A stretch of DNA of 64,000 nucleotides, taken from contig NC_018515.1 in NCBI RefSeq assembly GCF_000231385.2, positions 4,608,501 through 4,672,500 on the forward strand, given 5' to 3'. Made by a program: the position numbers and the translations under genes. Positions 53,059 to 61,659 of the stretch are shown here, one piece after another (the first letter of the stretch is position 1; each line of letters opens with the position of its first letter). Under the pieces are notes generated by a model. That model was given only the letters and a program-made list of their open reading frames with translations, was not told the origin of the DNA and did no database searches. This stretch comes from Desulfosporosinus meridiei DSM 13257 (GTDB lineage: Bacteria; Bacillota; Desulfitobacteriia; Desulfitobacteriales; Desulfitobacteriaceae).

Positions 53059-54354
53059 TTATAGGTATTCATCCACAAAATTATCCAAAACTTCTCGCCA
53101 AACACTTATATGATTTCCATTTTCACTTAAGGGATTTCCTTTCAGCCTGCCCTTCATATATTCCATTTTTGCCTCTGCATCCTGAAGCCATGTTTGAAGA
53201 TACCCTATTCTATCCCCTATAGAAGGTATTTCCCGAATATGCTCTGCTTGTTGAATTAAACTAATTACTCTGTGCTTACTAGCCGCACTTGTATTACTAC
53301 GGCTTTCTGTCCAAGATGGTGGAACCACAATTTTTTTGCCTTTTACTCCTAGTGATTGAAGTAGTGGATCACTATGAATAGTTATAATATCTGACTTAAG
53401 GTACCTTAATAATTTTAAATTAACAATTTTCTTAAGATCTCTTTCTGAATAAAAATCCCCGATTAGACTTGTTGAATAATACTTCGGTAATGACATGCCT
53501 CCATCTTTATCTACGAAGTCATTCAAACATAATCTTCGCTCTTTAGTTGAATATCCACTTCCAAATGCTGTTGCACCGACAGCCAAGCACAATAAACCGA
53601 ATGCATCTGCAAAATTTATAATTACTTTTTTATCTTCCACGTACCCTAAATTATATGAGAGTTCTAATAGCACCCTCGCAATATTGGCCTCAACAATCTG
53701 GAGCGAAGAAGTACTCTGCTCTACAACAATATAGTACCCATCTATTTCTGATAAAACAGACGCATTGTCTAATAATGTTTGAACCATTTGATTATCATTA
53801 ATATCACAATCAAGTAAAGCCTTATCGGATATTGCAATTGTTGCAAGGAATGGCTTACTGTAATTACCTTTCAGCTTACTTGCTGCCTTTAGCCATTTAA
53901 GTTGTTCACTGAACTGATCTTCGCGATTAACAACAAGTGGTGTGGGAATAATTAGATCTGTAACTCCAACTAGTTCTTGAAGAGCAAAGCAGGACTTTAT
54001 ACATTCTTGAATTTCTAATTCGGAAGAATACGATGATAGACTAACACTTAAATCCCTTGAAGAAATAATATTAATCTTTCCAGATATACTCTTGGTCGTT
54101 CTTACTTTTGGCTTTGAACTCTTCGTTTTTTCATACCAAGGATAAGAACAAAGATTTGAAAATGTTTTCTTACATCTATCCTTATCGATACCATGAAGGT
54201 AATATTGAGGATCAAGCAGTACAGTAGATAAATCATACGCTTGCCTCTTACATAGCTTGTCGCTATTAATTGAAGAGCTGGCCATTATAACCCCCTGAGG
54301 GTCTACCCCATCTATTGTACCGAAATGACCTCGATTATATAAAAACAATGTCAC
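53059..54354 (-). CDS. 431-residue protein of unknown function, partner of the kinase
   Basis: No family recognised. Regular alternation of hydrophobic strands and amphipathic helices (VTDLIIPTPLVV, KPFLATIAISDK, IDGYYIVVEQ, DKKVIINFADAFGLLCLAVGATAFGSGY) suggests a TIM-barrel-like fold over about residues 90-330. The C-terminus is helical and charged. Its start overlaps the kinase stop by four bases. It may be the kinase substrate or effector; that is inference from coupling. AT-rich, like the kinase. Confidence 0.6.
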   Translation of the reverse strand: MTLFLYNRGHFGTIDGVDPQGVIMASSSINSDKLCKRQAYDLSTVLLDPQYYLHGIDKDRCKKTFSNLCSYPWYEKTKSSKPKVRTTKSISGKINIISSRDLSVSLSSYSSELEIQECIKSCFALQELVGVTDLIIPTPLVVNREDQFSEQLKWLKAASKLKGNYSKPFLATIAISDKALLDCDINDNQMVQTLLDNASVLSEIDGYYIVVEQSTSSLQIVEANIARVLLELSYNLGYVEDKKVIINFADAFGLLCLAVGATAFGSGYSTKERRLCLNDFVDKDGGMSLPKYYSTSLIGDFYSERDLKKIVNLKLLRYLKSDIITIHSDPLLQSLGVKGKKIVVPPSWTESRSNTSAASKHRVISLIQQAEHIREIPSIGDRIGYLQTWLQDAEAKMEYMKGRLKGNPLSENGNHISVWREVLDNFVDEYL

Positions 54355-55181
54355 TCAACTCCTAAAATATCAAATATTTCCGTCCAACCTTTTGGTCGCT
54401 TAAAAGCACGAAGTTCTGTTAATTTATAAATAACCTTTTCAAGAGTATTAATAATATTTACTTCTTGCGGAAACTTCGGTATAGGGGTATTCAACATAAT
54501 ATCCTGCCTGAAATTATAGGGATGATACCCAGCCAAGCATTGATATGCAACAATCCCAAGTGCGTACAGATCAGCCCGAAGAGTAAGATTCTTTCTCCCA
54601 AGAAACTGTTCCGGAGCAAGATACCCTTTTGTCCCAAAAATAATTCCGTATTCAGTTAGTGATTCAGCATCGGCATCAAGATGTTTTGCAAGCCCGAGAT
54701 CAATCAATATAAAGTCTCCATTAGTATCGAGAATAATATTTTCAGGTTTAATATCACAATGAACCACATCTACCGCCCATAATGCCTCAATCGCTAGAGA
54801 AATACAATGAATCAATCTTATAGTTTCCTGTTCAGATAACTTTTTTCCCGATTCCAATAGTGCTTGGAGATTATCGCCACTAATAAAGTTTGTGATTATA
54901 TAATAGCAATCTAAACCCCTTATTACCTTTTTTCCACTTCCGTATAAAGTTACGAGGTAAGGAGAATCAATTTCTTTCAATTTAGCAATTTCAAGTTCAG
55001 TTCTACGATGCTGATGATCAGGACCATAAATTTTCAACAAAATTTCGCGTTGTGAGTTATTATCAATTGCTTTAAAGACAGCTCCTTCTGCCCCTGGCTT
55101 AAGACTATCAACAGATTTAAGGTTAGGAAATAATGATATAACTTCAGCCTCTAATAAAGGCGGCAAAAAAGGCGAAATCAT
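54351..55181 (-). CDS. Eukaryotic-type Ser/Thr protein kinase
   Basis: About 276 residues covering a kinase domain: glycine loop PGAEGAVFKA (degenerate), catalytic Lys in EILLKIYGP, Glu in the following helix, catalytic loop HCDIKPENIIL (HRD changed to HCD), metal-binding DLG and the APEQF of the activation segment. No membrane segment or PASTA domain, so it is soluble and unlike the housekeeping PrkC. The frame is open 14 codons further upstream, but the ATG at 55181 has AGGAGG six bases before. It is coupled to a 431-residue partner inside the prophage. Anti-phage kinases of this sort are known as a class; this pairing I do not recognise. Confidence 0.88.
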   Translation of the reverse strand: MISPFLPPLLEAEVISLFPNLKSVDSLKPGAEGAVFKAIDNNSQREILLKIYGPDHQHRRTELEIAKLKEIDSPYLVTLYGSGKKVIRGLDCYYIITNFISGDNLQALLESGKKLSEQETIRLIHCISLAIEALWAVDVVHCDIKPENIILDTNGDFILIDLGLAKHLDADAESLTEYGIIFGTKGYLAPEQFLGRKNLTLRADLYALGIVAYQCLAGYHPYNFRQDIMLNTPIPKFPQEVNIINTLEKVIYKLTELRAFKRPKGWTEIFDILGVE

Positions 55182-55290
55182 TTTAGGCCTCCTTAAAATT
55201 TTAATAAGTTTATAATAGTTCAATAATTTACAATATACTATTATGGCATAAAGTTAATGACGAATTCCCACGAAATTAGTCTTATAAATT

Positions 55291-55324
55291 AAAAAAAGCC
55301 CTCTCGCTTTGAAGAGGGCTTTTG
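55291..55324 (-). terminator. Terminator of the lysis module
   Basis: Stem AAAAGCCCTCT/AGAGGGCTTTT, eight-base loop, T7 on the minus strand, immediately behind the LLH holin gene. Confidence 0.9.
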
Positions 55325-55333
55325 TCATAATAA

Positions 55334-55834
55334 TTATACAGATTGTTGTACTGGTTTTAACTCCAGATTAAGCACCTGCGATGGTGTTTCCGATATAGAT
55401 AGCACAGGATCTGGCTTCTGCCCTTGTTGCTTCATCACAAAGACAGCCGCCTCAGCCGTACTACGAATAACTTGTTTTAGATCCGGAGTAATCTCGCGGC
55501 CAGTAAGTTTAATCATATTCATAGCATATTCGGTGGCCTGATCTTTTCTCAGTTCCGGAGGTAATTGCCCACTATTATAAAGTTGCTGCGCCGAATGTAC
55601 CCCAGTTTGTGTAACCTTGAGGATCGTATCAATAACGTTATCTACCGGATCAGGAATAATTGGTTCTAATACTGCATGTACAGATTCAACGGTATCCACG
55701 ACAGCACCTGCAACCTGCAGCTGCTTCCCTGTATCCCTGCCCTGTTTGACTAACGTCTGGATACCGTACATCGTCCCAAAGAAACACATCAATGATAAAC
55801 CAGCAATTAATAATGTAATCGTTTGAACACTCAT
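55334..55834 (-). CDS. Phage holin, LLH family
   Basis: 166 residues with one N-terminal membrane helix (ITLLIAGLSLMCFFGTMYGI) and a helical, charged remainder including HSAQQLYNSGQLPPELRK and DLKQVIRSTAEAAVFVMK, which fits LLH (phage_holin_6) proteins. It is thought to help release endolysin across the membrane. Last gene of the lysis module. A deleted relative lies at 40905-41055. Confidence 0.75.
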   Translation of the reverse strand: MSVQTITLLIAGLSLMCFFGTMYGIQTLVKQGRDTGKQLQVAGAVVDTVESVHAVLEPIIPDPVDNVIDTILKVTQTGVHSAQQLYNSGQLPPELRKDQATEYAMNMIKLTGREITPDLKQVIRSTAEAAVFVMKQQGQKPDPVLSISETPSQVLNLELKPVQQSV

Positions 55835-55878
55835 CTTATTTCCTCCTTTTTAAGTAAATTGGCAAGCGCTTGGGAATA

Positions 55879-56724
55879 TTAAGCTCCAGTAGCGCTGACT
55901 GCAGCTGCAGTATCTCCCCAGGTCTTTCCGGAGAGAATCGTTTCGTTTGGATGGCCAACGGATCCCCCGCCAACGATAGTTAAATGCTCTGCCTTATAAA
56001 TGTCTGCCGGGGGAGTTTTATCATCAAACCTGAGAAACACTGCACAGTTTCCAAGCTTAATTGACTCTCTTCGCGCCGGTACCAGGTAATCCTCAATTCC
56101 ATGAGCTAAGACCGCCTCTTTCATCTCATAGACCTCCTTTTTAATAACATTCGCGCTGACACTTACGCCAAAATGATCACCAATCCCCTGAGCGATGGCC
56201 AGAGCAGCCTGATCTATTTTGGCTAAGATCACGCTTTCCTCAGAATTAATAAAACCGTACTCAATGAGCACGGCCGGCATATCTGTCCACTTTAATACAT
56301 ACCAATTTGCATATTTAACTCCGCGGTCAACCATTCCCAGTAAAGCCATTCTCGCCCGGATAGCCTTGGCCATCTTCTCTCCTTCACCACCGGCTGCTAA
56401 AGCATAGACTTCGTTCCCGTAAGCTTTCACAGCTGCCGAGTTATTATGGAAGGAATAGAATGCATCGCCGCCCAAGGCATTTGCCACTTTTACCCGATTC
56501 TTTAAGTCGAGATCATCATTGTATGGTGCTGGCTCACAGAAGTCTTTATCTGTAGCCCTAGTGAACTTTACTTGGAAGCGGCCGGTTGCTTCGAGGATCG
56601 CCGCCGTTTTCTTGGCCAGCATTAAGACGTTATCCTTTTCCTTGGTCGTTGGGCCTACTGCTCCCGGATCCGGGCCGCCGTGGCCCGGGTCGAAGACCAG
56701 GTCATATATTTTCAATTCAGCCAA
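55879..56724 (-). CDS. Endolysin: N-acetylmuramoyl-L-alanine amidase (Amidase_3)
   Basis: About 281 residues. Zn-binding catalytic domain: DPGHGGPDPGAVG with the first His, the Glu in the KEKDNV helix, the second His in FYSFHNNSA and catalytic Glu in VLIEYGFINSEES. A linker with VKKEVYEMKEAV leads to a tail reading LTIVGGGSVGHPNETILSG and then KTWGDTAAAV, like half of a CWB2 repeat, that should bind the wall. The start is a TTG with GAGGTG six bases upstream; a TTG seven codons earlier is less well placed. Confidence 0.88.
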   Translation of the reverse strand: MAELKIYDLVFDPGHGGPDPGAVGPTTKEKDNVLMLAKKTAAILEATGRFQVKFTRATDKDFCEPAPYNDDLDLKNRVKVANALGGDAFYSFHNNSAAVKAYGNEVYALAAGGEGEKMAKAIRARMALLGMVDRGVKYANWYVLKWTDMPAVLIEYGFINSEESVILAKIDQAALAIAQGIGDHFGVSVSANVIKKEVYEMKEAVLAHGIEDYLVPARRESIKLGNCAVFLRFDDKTPPADIYKAEHLTIVGGGSVGHPNETILSGKTWGDTAAAVSATGA

Positions 56725-56734
56725 ATTACTCACC

Positions 56735-57100
56735 TCACTTTCCAAATATGCTAGCTAAAAACTCAGGGTTGACGTTCTGTCCAATGGCTGCAAGCGTGAT
56801 AATAATGGCTATAATTACAAAACCCTTGATGATCCATTGTCCCCCTGGGGTTTGCCAAAAACCTGCTTCTTTTGATGACTCTTCGTGTAATGTTTCTAAG
56901 GTTGAAATCCGCTTTTCCATCGTTTCTAATGTCTTAGAGGTTGTCTCTAACAGCTGAGTAAGCTGAGTGATAATGATCTTTAAATCTGTTATTGTCTCAC
57001 TGTGCGCGTTTAATCTGCGTTCAGCTACCTCAAGTTGCTTATCTAAGCCTTTATGAGTTCGTTCACAGGATTGCTCGGTGACTAAGTTTTCCCCCACCAT
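56735..57100 (-). CDS. XhlA-like coiled-coil membrane protein of the lysis module
   Basis: 121 residues: a long coiled coil (about 20-85, with many ThrLeuGlu heptads such as LLETTSKTLETMEKRIS) and a C-terminal membrane helix (IIKGFVIIAIIITLAAIG). This is the layout of XhlA/haemolysin-type lysis accessory proteins. GGGGTGGGG stands before the ATG. Overlaps the endolysin upstream region. Confidence 0.65.
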   Translation of the reverse strand: MVGENLVTEQSCERTHKGLDKQLEVAERRLNAHSETITDLKIIITQLTQLLETTSKTLETMEKRISTLETLHEESSKEAGFWQTPGGQWIIKGFVIIAIIITLAAIGQNVNPEFLASIFGK

Positions 57101-57182
57101 AGCCCCACCCCTTCTTTGATTATTGCTACCAACAACAAGCTCCCAATACCGTTAACTTGGCCTTGGGAACTTATTGTGCGCT

Positions 57183-57437
57183 TTATGATTTATTGGTGTC
57201 CTTAAACTTAGCCAAAATGTTGCATGCAGTATCACAAGTTCCAACTGCACAGATTCCAATTAGTAACCCTTTCGCAAAACACTCTAATATTGAGGCACAC
57301 TGCAGCAGGCCAAAGCTGCTGAGGATACCTAAAGGAATTGCGAGCAAGTGTGCGATTCTTCTACTTAAGCCTAACTTCTCGAGAGACTCTACAATTGCGT
57401 AGACAAATCCGATCAATATTATCAGTTCAGCTGCCAT
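57183..57437 (-). CDS. Small two-to-three-helix membrane protein, probable holin
   Basis: 84 residues, mostly hydrophobic (ELIILIGFVYAIVESLEKLG; ILSSFGLLQCASILECF; GLLIGICAVGTCDTACNIL), with a charged C-terminus KFKDTNKS. GGAGTGG precedes the ATG. Position just upstream of the XhlA-like and endolysin genes makes a holin role likely. It has four cysteines, unusual for a holin. Confidence 0.6.
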   Translation of the reverse strand: MAAELIILIGFVYAIVESLEKLGLSRRIAHLLAIPLGILSSFGLLQCASILECFAKGLLIGICAVGTCDTACNILAKFKDTNKS

Positions 57438-57624
57438 AGATTACCACTCCTTCACAAACCAATAAGGCTTGTTCTCCTTCTATGGCATAGTATGTTGATG
57501 ATTCGGAATCCGTGAAAACACTCTAATTAAGCCCTTCTTCGAGATATAAAGCAGCATTAGTATCTTCTAGGCAATAAAAATAACGCCCCAAGGCATTTAA
57601 CTTCTCTGGAATCTTCACTATGCA

Positions 57625-57801
57625 TTAGCCCAGTATGGCTATCTCCCTCGTAGCTACTTCCATCTCTACCTCGGTTCTCAATGTTGTGTTTGTTCCGTTT
57701 AAAAGTTCCCATTCGGTATTGGGTACGTCTTCGATGGTCATTCTCTTACCCATTACTAACGTCGCATAGGCGTTTACGAGTCTTTTTTGAACTGCTGTCA
57801 T
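57625..57801 (-). CDS. 58-residue phage protein (CD1375/XkdX-like)
   Basis: MTAVQKRLVNAYATLVMGKR, then MTIEDVPNTEWELLNGTN. The GKRTxEDVP phrase resembles the small CD1375-type proteins encoded behind tail-fibre genes of Clostridia phages. Its ATG overlaps the stop of the XkdW-like gene (ATGA), with GGAGGTAGG in front. Confidence 0.65.
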   Translation of the reverse strand: MTAVQKRLVNAYATLVMGKRMTIEDVPNTEWELLNGTNTTLRTEVEMEVATREIAILG

Positions 57802-58076
57802 ATTAATCCTACCTCCATCAAAATATTTATAATCAATATCTCTGTCTCAGCTTTTGCAATTTCATCTCTGGACGGGATAAGGCTATCCAGTAATTCTTGC
57901 TCCTCATGTATTGCCTCCACCTGTGCCGAAGCCTCCTTCATTTCAGCCTGTGAAGGCAATTGGAGGTCATGGTTAAGCATAGTCACAGTTGTGATGTCGT
58001 TGGTGGTAATTACGATGAAGTCAACATTATGCTTAGCCTGGGGGTAAATATGGGATACAGCCTCTACGTAGTTCAT
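57798..58076 (-). CDS. XkdW-like phage tail accessory protein
   Basis: 92 residues beginning MNYVEAVSHIYPQAKHNVDF, with a middle helix (PSQAEMKEASAQVEAI), similar in layout to XkdW proteins of PBSX-type tails. It starts within the stop of the glycine-rich gene (ATGA). Role near the tail fibre, possibly assembly. Confidence 0.65.
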   Translation of the reverse strand: MNYVEAVSHIYPQAKHNVDFIVITTNDITTVTMLNHDLQLPSQAEMKEASAQVEAIHEEQELLDSLIPSRDEIAKAETEILIINILMEVGLI

Positions 58077-59167
58077 AGCATCGCCTCCAAAGAGCTTAGC
58101 TGGTATTCAATGAGGATTCCCATTCCCCCATTAGTTGCTGACACAGCCGGAACGGTGCTAACGTTGCAGGTACCATTTACGCCCTTAACCCCACCATCTA
58201 GGACAATCTGTGACGGTAGGATATCGGAGTCGGTAATGGTTATTAGGAGTCCTCCCCCACCGCCTCCACCGCCTCCACCCGAAGCACCCCAGGTATTCTG
58301 GTTCAAATTAGCCCCATTGGAACCAGCTGTCCCGTTGCCTCCGCTAACATCAAGGGTGATGGTATTGACGATGGAGGGGGATATGACAGTCAGGAATCCT
58401 CCCGCTCCACCTCCGCCACTTCCCCCAGCGCCCTCGTAAGTGAGGGATCCATTTCCACTACTATTATATCCCCATCCACCTTTACCGCCTGCACCTCCGA
58501 AGGATCCTCCTGCCCCCCCGGGTCCACCCTGACCCCCAGAGTTACTAGAGCTGGTAGTCCCCCCGGCGGATCCACCCCCACCGCCATCCGAGATGGGTAC
58601 CTCGGGAAACTGAGTGGTTATTAGGGCTGGAATGAACAGGTAGTTTAAATATTGCCATAGCCACCCCTCGGGAGCTATACCGAGAAAAGAATTACTGCCT
58701 ATGCTACTATATGAGGCTCCTCCGGCATTATTGGGGGCTGATTTCAGCCCCAGGGCTGATATCGAGCACCCGGAACTGGGATTGCCCGCCTGGGGATTAG
58801 AGTTGTCATTGGTGTTAGAATAGGATCCAGGACTACCATTACCTCCAACTGATCCTTTGGCGGTTATAATACCAGTACCAACTATGCTATTGGCAATAAT
58901 TATTAATGATCCTCCAGCAGCACCACCAGCTCCCCCCTGTCCAGCGTATGAGAAGCCGTTTTTTGCTAAACCTCCGAGGGGTCCTGGGGCCACGGTGAGA
59001 GTTCCGTTTACGCTTAGGGTCCCCTTCACAAAAACCACAGACCTGTGGGGAAAGGTTAGAGTAACTCCAGCGTTGATGGTTAAATTATCGTAATGATAGA
59101 CTGAGTCCGTTAGGGTCTTATGCGTTGAGATCGTTACATCCCCGAGTATTCCACTTCCGTAATACAA
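58073..59167 (-). CDS. Glycine-rich tail-tip adhesin
   Basis: 364 residues. An N-terminal beta segment (THKTLTDSVYHYDNLTINAG; SVVFVKGTLSVNGTLTV) is followed by blocks dominated by Gly, Ser and Asn (AGQGGAGGAAGG; GGQGGPGGAGGSFGGAGG; GGGGGGGGGGGL). They alternate with strands such as LIIIANSIVG and LITITDSDILPSQ. Glycine runs of this type form polyglycine-II bundles in phage adhesins such as T4-like gp38. It probably binds the host receptor. The start is TTG behind AGGGGAG. Confidence 0.75.
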   Translation of the reverse strand: MYYGSGILGDVTISTHKTLTDSVYHYDNLTINAGVTLTFPHRSVVFVKGTLSVNGTLTVAPGPLGGLAKNGFSYAGQGGAGGAAGGSLIIIANSIVGTGIITAKGSVGGNGSPGSYSNTNDNSNPQAGNPSSGCSISALGLKSAPNNAGGASYSSIGSNSFLGIAPEGWLWQYLNYLFIPALITTQFPEVPISDGGGGGSAGGTTSSSNSGGQGGPGGAGGSFGGAGGKGGWGYNSSGNGSLTYEGAGGSGGGGAGGFLTVISPSIVNTITLDVSGGNGTAGSNGANLNQNTWGASGGGGGGGGGGLLITITDSDILPSQIVLDGGVKGVNGTCNVSTVPAVSATNGGMGILIEYQLSSLEAML

Positions 59168-59181
59168 TTTTATTCACTCCC

Positions 59182-60558
59182 CTATAATTTAATAATCTCA
59201 AGGGTACTATTGGCTCCCCCATGTTTGTAGCCTGCGTTGGTGGCCGGAGAATTGACAGCGGTATTTACCTTATCTTCGCTTTTCAAATAGACTACCCGGT
59301 GCATTTTAAACATAAATTTATTGCCACTAGCTGTTGGGGGGTCAGAGATCCAGATGGTATCCACAATGCTTTCCATGAGTCCATTAATAAATAACCCGTA
59401 ATTAAACTCATACCTATCGGTAGTGGTATCGAATATAAAATCAAGGTTGGATAATATCAAGTAATATCCATTCTCGGGGGCAGTATAAAATTGCCCGTTT
59501 GTTAAAAGTGACTCCTCGTCGCTAATGGTGTTGCCGAAGGTTACGGTATTCCATCCAACATACGATGTAAAGGTAGTAGTACCTTTGGCCTTTAAATAGT
59601 GTCTTGGGGCTAGCTCTAATTTTAATATTCTCCGAAGTAATCCCATCTGATTAGCAAAAAACATCTTCATCGAGGGGGCTTTTCTTAGGAACTCCCGAGG
59701 AACTTGTACATCAGCTCCGAGAGGAGTAATGCCACCTGCTAGTCCCTTTCTGTGGGGAGTTGAAGTCACCATGTGAGCGTTGATGACATCCGAAGTATCA
59801 TCGAGGTCTTCGGTAAGTGAGTCAATTTGGAGCTGGAGGTTTCCAGCGGCATCAACGCTTAATTGATCCTTCATGCTGTTAAACCAAATGATAAAATCAT
59901 CCTGAAACTGGGCTTCCACAGCATCCTGATCAGCCTCGATGGCTAATACCCAGGCGTCATAAGCATCTTTTTTGTCGGTAGTCCACGTGCTAAAATCCCC
60001 ATCGTATTCTGTTTGCTTAGCTGCGTACCAATCCATGTACTGGTTAAAGATTGCCGTGGTATCTACTTGAATTAGGCTGTTGACCCATCCGCATTTGGTG
60101 GTATCCATTCGCAGATCAGTAATATTAGCTTGTGTAACTTCTATTGCACCGGCACCGATATAAATCTCAGCCAGGGCCAATTCATAGATATCAGCATCCC
60201 TTTGAATCGCCGGGGCCACCGGCAAGCTGGCAAACACGCCTTTTTTTATAACCGATGTGATCTTTCGTAGAACGGTATCCAGCCTGACCACTAATAAATC
60301 TTTCCGCTTTAAAGCACCGTCAGCGACATCTATTGGGATTACTAGATCGGAATCGTTAAGGTAATAATACCCGTTTATCCATGCCTTGCCCGCTTTTAAG
60401 AGAACAGACATCCCCCCGTTGGCCATAGCTTGAAGGCTTGTCGTTGGGTTGGGGAATACGCCGGTCGTAATAAAGCTGTTAAAATACGCCGCGTAGTCAG
60501 ATGCTTGGTATTTTCGATCGCCACTGACTGAATTAAAAAAACTTGATTTCTCCGCCAA
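59182..60558 (-). CDS. Phage baseplate/tail-fibre protein
   Basis: 458 residues. The N-terminus (NSVSGDRKYQASDYAAYFNS, FITTGVFPNP, VLLKAGKAWINGYYYLND) is the form common to upper baseplate proteins of Gram-positive siphoviruses. A coiled-coil centre (about 165-260) follows, with a C-terminal jelly-roll-like end (FTSYVGWNTVTFGNTISD, FTAPENGYYLILSN) resembling a C1q/TNF-type head. TTG start behind GAGGTG. Confidence 0.75.
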   Translation of the reverse strand: MAEKSSFFNSVSGDRKYQASDYAAYFNSFITTGVFPNPTTSLQAMANGGMSVLLKAGKAWINGYYYLNDSDLVIPIDVADGALKRKDLLVVRLDTVLRKITSVIKKGVFASLPVAPAIQRDADIYELALAEIYIGAGAIEVTQANITDLRMDTTKCGWVNSLIQVDTTAIFNQYMDWYAAKQTEYDGDFSTWTTDKKDAYDAWVLAIEADQDAVEAQFQDDFIIWFNSMKDQLSVDAAGNLQLQIDSLTEDLDDTSDVINAHMVTSTPHRKGLAGGITPLGADVQVPREFLRKAPSMKMFFANQMGLLRRILKLELAPRHYLKAKGTTTFTSYVGWNTVTFGNTISDEESLLTNGQFYTAPENGYYLILSNLDFIFDTTTDRYEFNYGLFINGLMESIVDTIWISDPPTASGNKFMFKMHRVVYLKSEDKVNTAVNSPATNAGYKHGGANSTLEIIKL

Positions 60559-60564
60559 TTCTTA

Positions 60565-61659
60565 TCACCTCATTTTCTGTTTGATTTTATCGAGTAATGT
60601 TGGGATGCTGTTTCCAAAGGTGACATTAATCCTTACTCCAGCTTCCTCGTAGACCTCTTGAATTTCAGTGATTCGTGCATTTATAGTAACGCCCCATTTT
60701 TTACGAACACAAGTCACTATATCCCCAAGATCAAAGTCAGTTTTGTAAACCAGGTTAGCATTTAGATTTATGACACTGTCAAAGGTTCGGTTCTCTACTC
60801 CTTCAGAGAGCTTAGAATTACCTCGCTCCGTTAAAGTTTTCAAATAATCTGCATCCGACAAAGTTACGCCATTAACAACGTTCGTAAGATCCTTGGCGTC
60901 CACAAAGTCCTCGAATCGGTTTAACCCTGTGGAGGATCCAACGGTTACGAGCTTTCTAGCTGTACCTTCACCCATACCCCCTACAAGGGCTGTATCCCGA
61001 TAGTTATTGATGCTCTCGGTATACTGTTGCGTGAGAATGTTCTCAAACTCTTTACTGAAGACCGCCCGCGGATTAACGCTTTGATTTATGGAACGATCTA
61101 ATCCCGCGTACACATCGAACACTAACTTTTTATTGGATGTATCAAAGCTAACCCTATATCCCAAATCAGAGAGTGAGCATAGGTTCTCAATTTCATCCAA
61201 GAGGTTTTTATAACTCACTTGATAGTTAACTGTTTGAGAATAGCCTTTTAAGGTGCCTAAACTAAGGTTTGGTATGATTCTTTTATTATCCGTTGGAGTA
61301 ATGCTGTGCTTGTTTACAAGGGTTCTCATGGCATTTTCTGCTGTGCTCTGAAGTATCTCCTGGCCCCATACAATGCGTCTGTTCAGATAGGCCGAGAGAA
61401 ATTTTCCCTTAACGACGAGAATTTCTTTACCTTCCACGTCTTGATCCATTTGCCTGAATTCAATGTACCCTGCTTCATCATCGTTATTCTTCCAAACGAC
61501 ATTCCCCCTTTGGAGCATATCAAGTGTGTAAGCATCTAAAGAACAATGCAGCTCGAAATCGCCGCATTTAGAATAACGGCGATTCCACTGCAAGGACGTG
61601 AAATTATCCATAACCCCCAAAAGGTTAAGGTCTGAATTGTAGATATACAAATCCATCAT
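60565..61659 (-). CDS. Phage tail protein, ReqiPepy6 Gp37-like
   Basis: 364 residues. MMDLYIYNSDLNLLGVMDNF, then SLQWNRRYSKCGDFELHC and GRNVVW-like KGKFLSAYLNRRIVWGQEIL are typical of siphovirus Gp37-like tail proteins, which form the baseplate hub region. It follows the distal tail gene without a gap. Confidence 0.8.
   Translation of the reverse strand: MMDLYIYNSDLNLLGVMDNFTSLQWNRRYSKCGDFELHCSLDAYTLDMLQRGNVVWKNNDDEAGYIEFRQMDQDVEGKEILVVKGKFLSAYLNRRIVWGQEILQSTAENAMRTLVNKHSITPTDNKRIIPNLSLGTLKGYSQTVNYQVSYKNLLDEIENLCSLSDLGYRVSFDTSNKKLVFDVYAGLDRSINQSVNPRAVFSKEFENILTQQYTESINNYRDTALVGGMGEGTARKLVTVGSSTGLNRFEDFVDAKDLTNVVNGVTLSDADYLKTLTERGNSKLSEGVENRTFDSVINLNANLVYKTDFDLGDIVTCVRKKWGVTINARITEIQEVYEEAGVRINVTFGNSIPTLLDKIKQKMR

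Noticed and set aside
57960-58439. Proline-rich plus-strand frame opposite the glycine-rich adhesin
   Set aside because: Pro runs are simply the reverse of Gly codons; no ribosome-binding site and wrong strand for the module.
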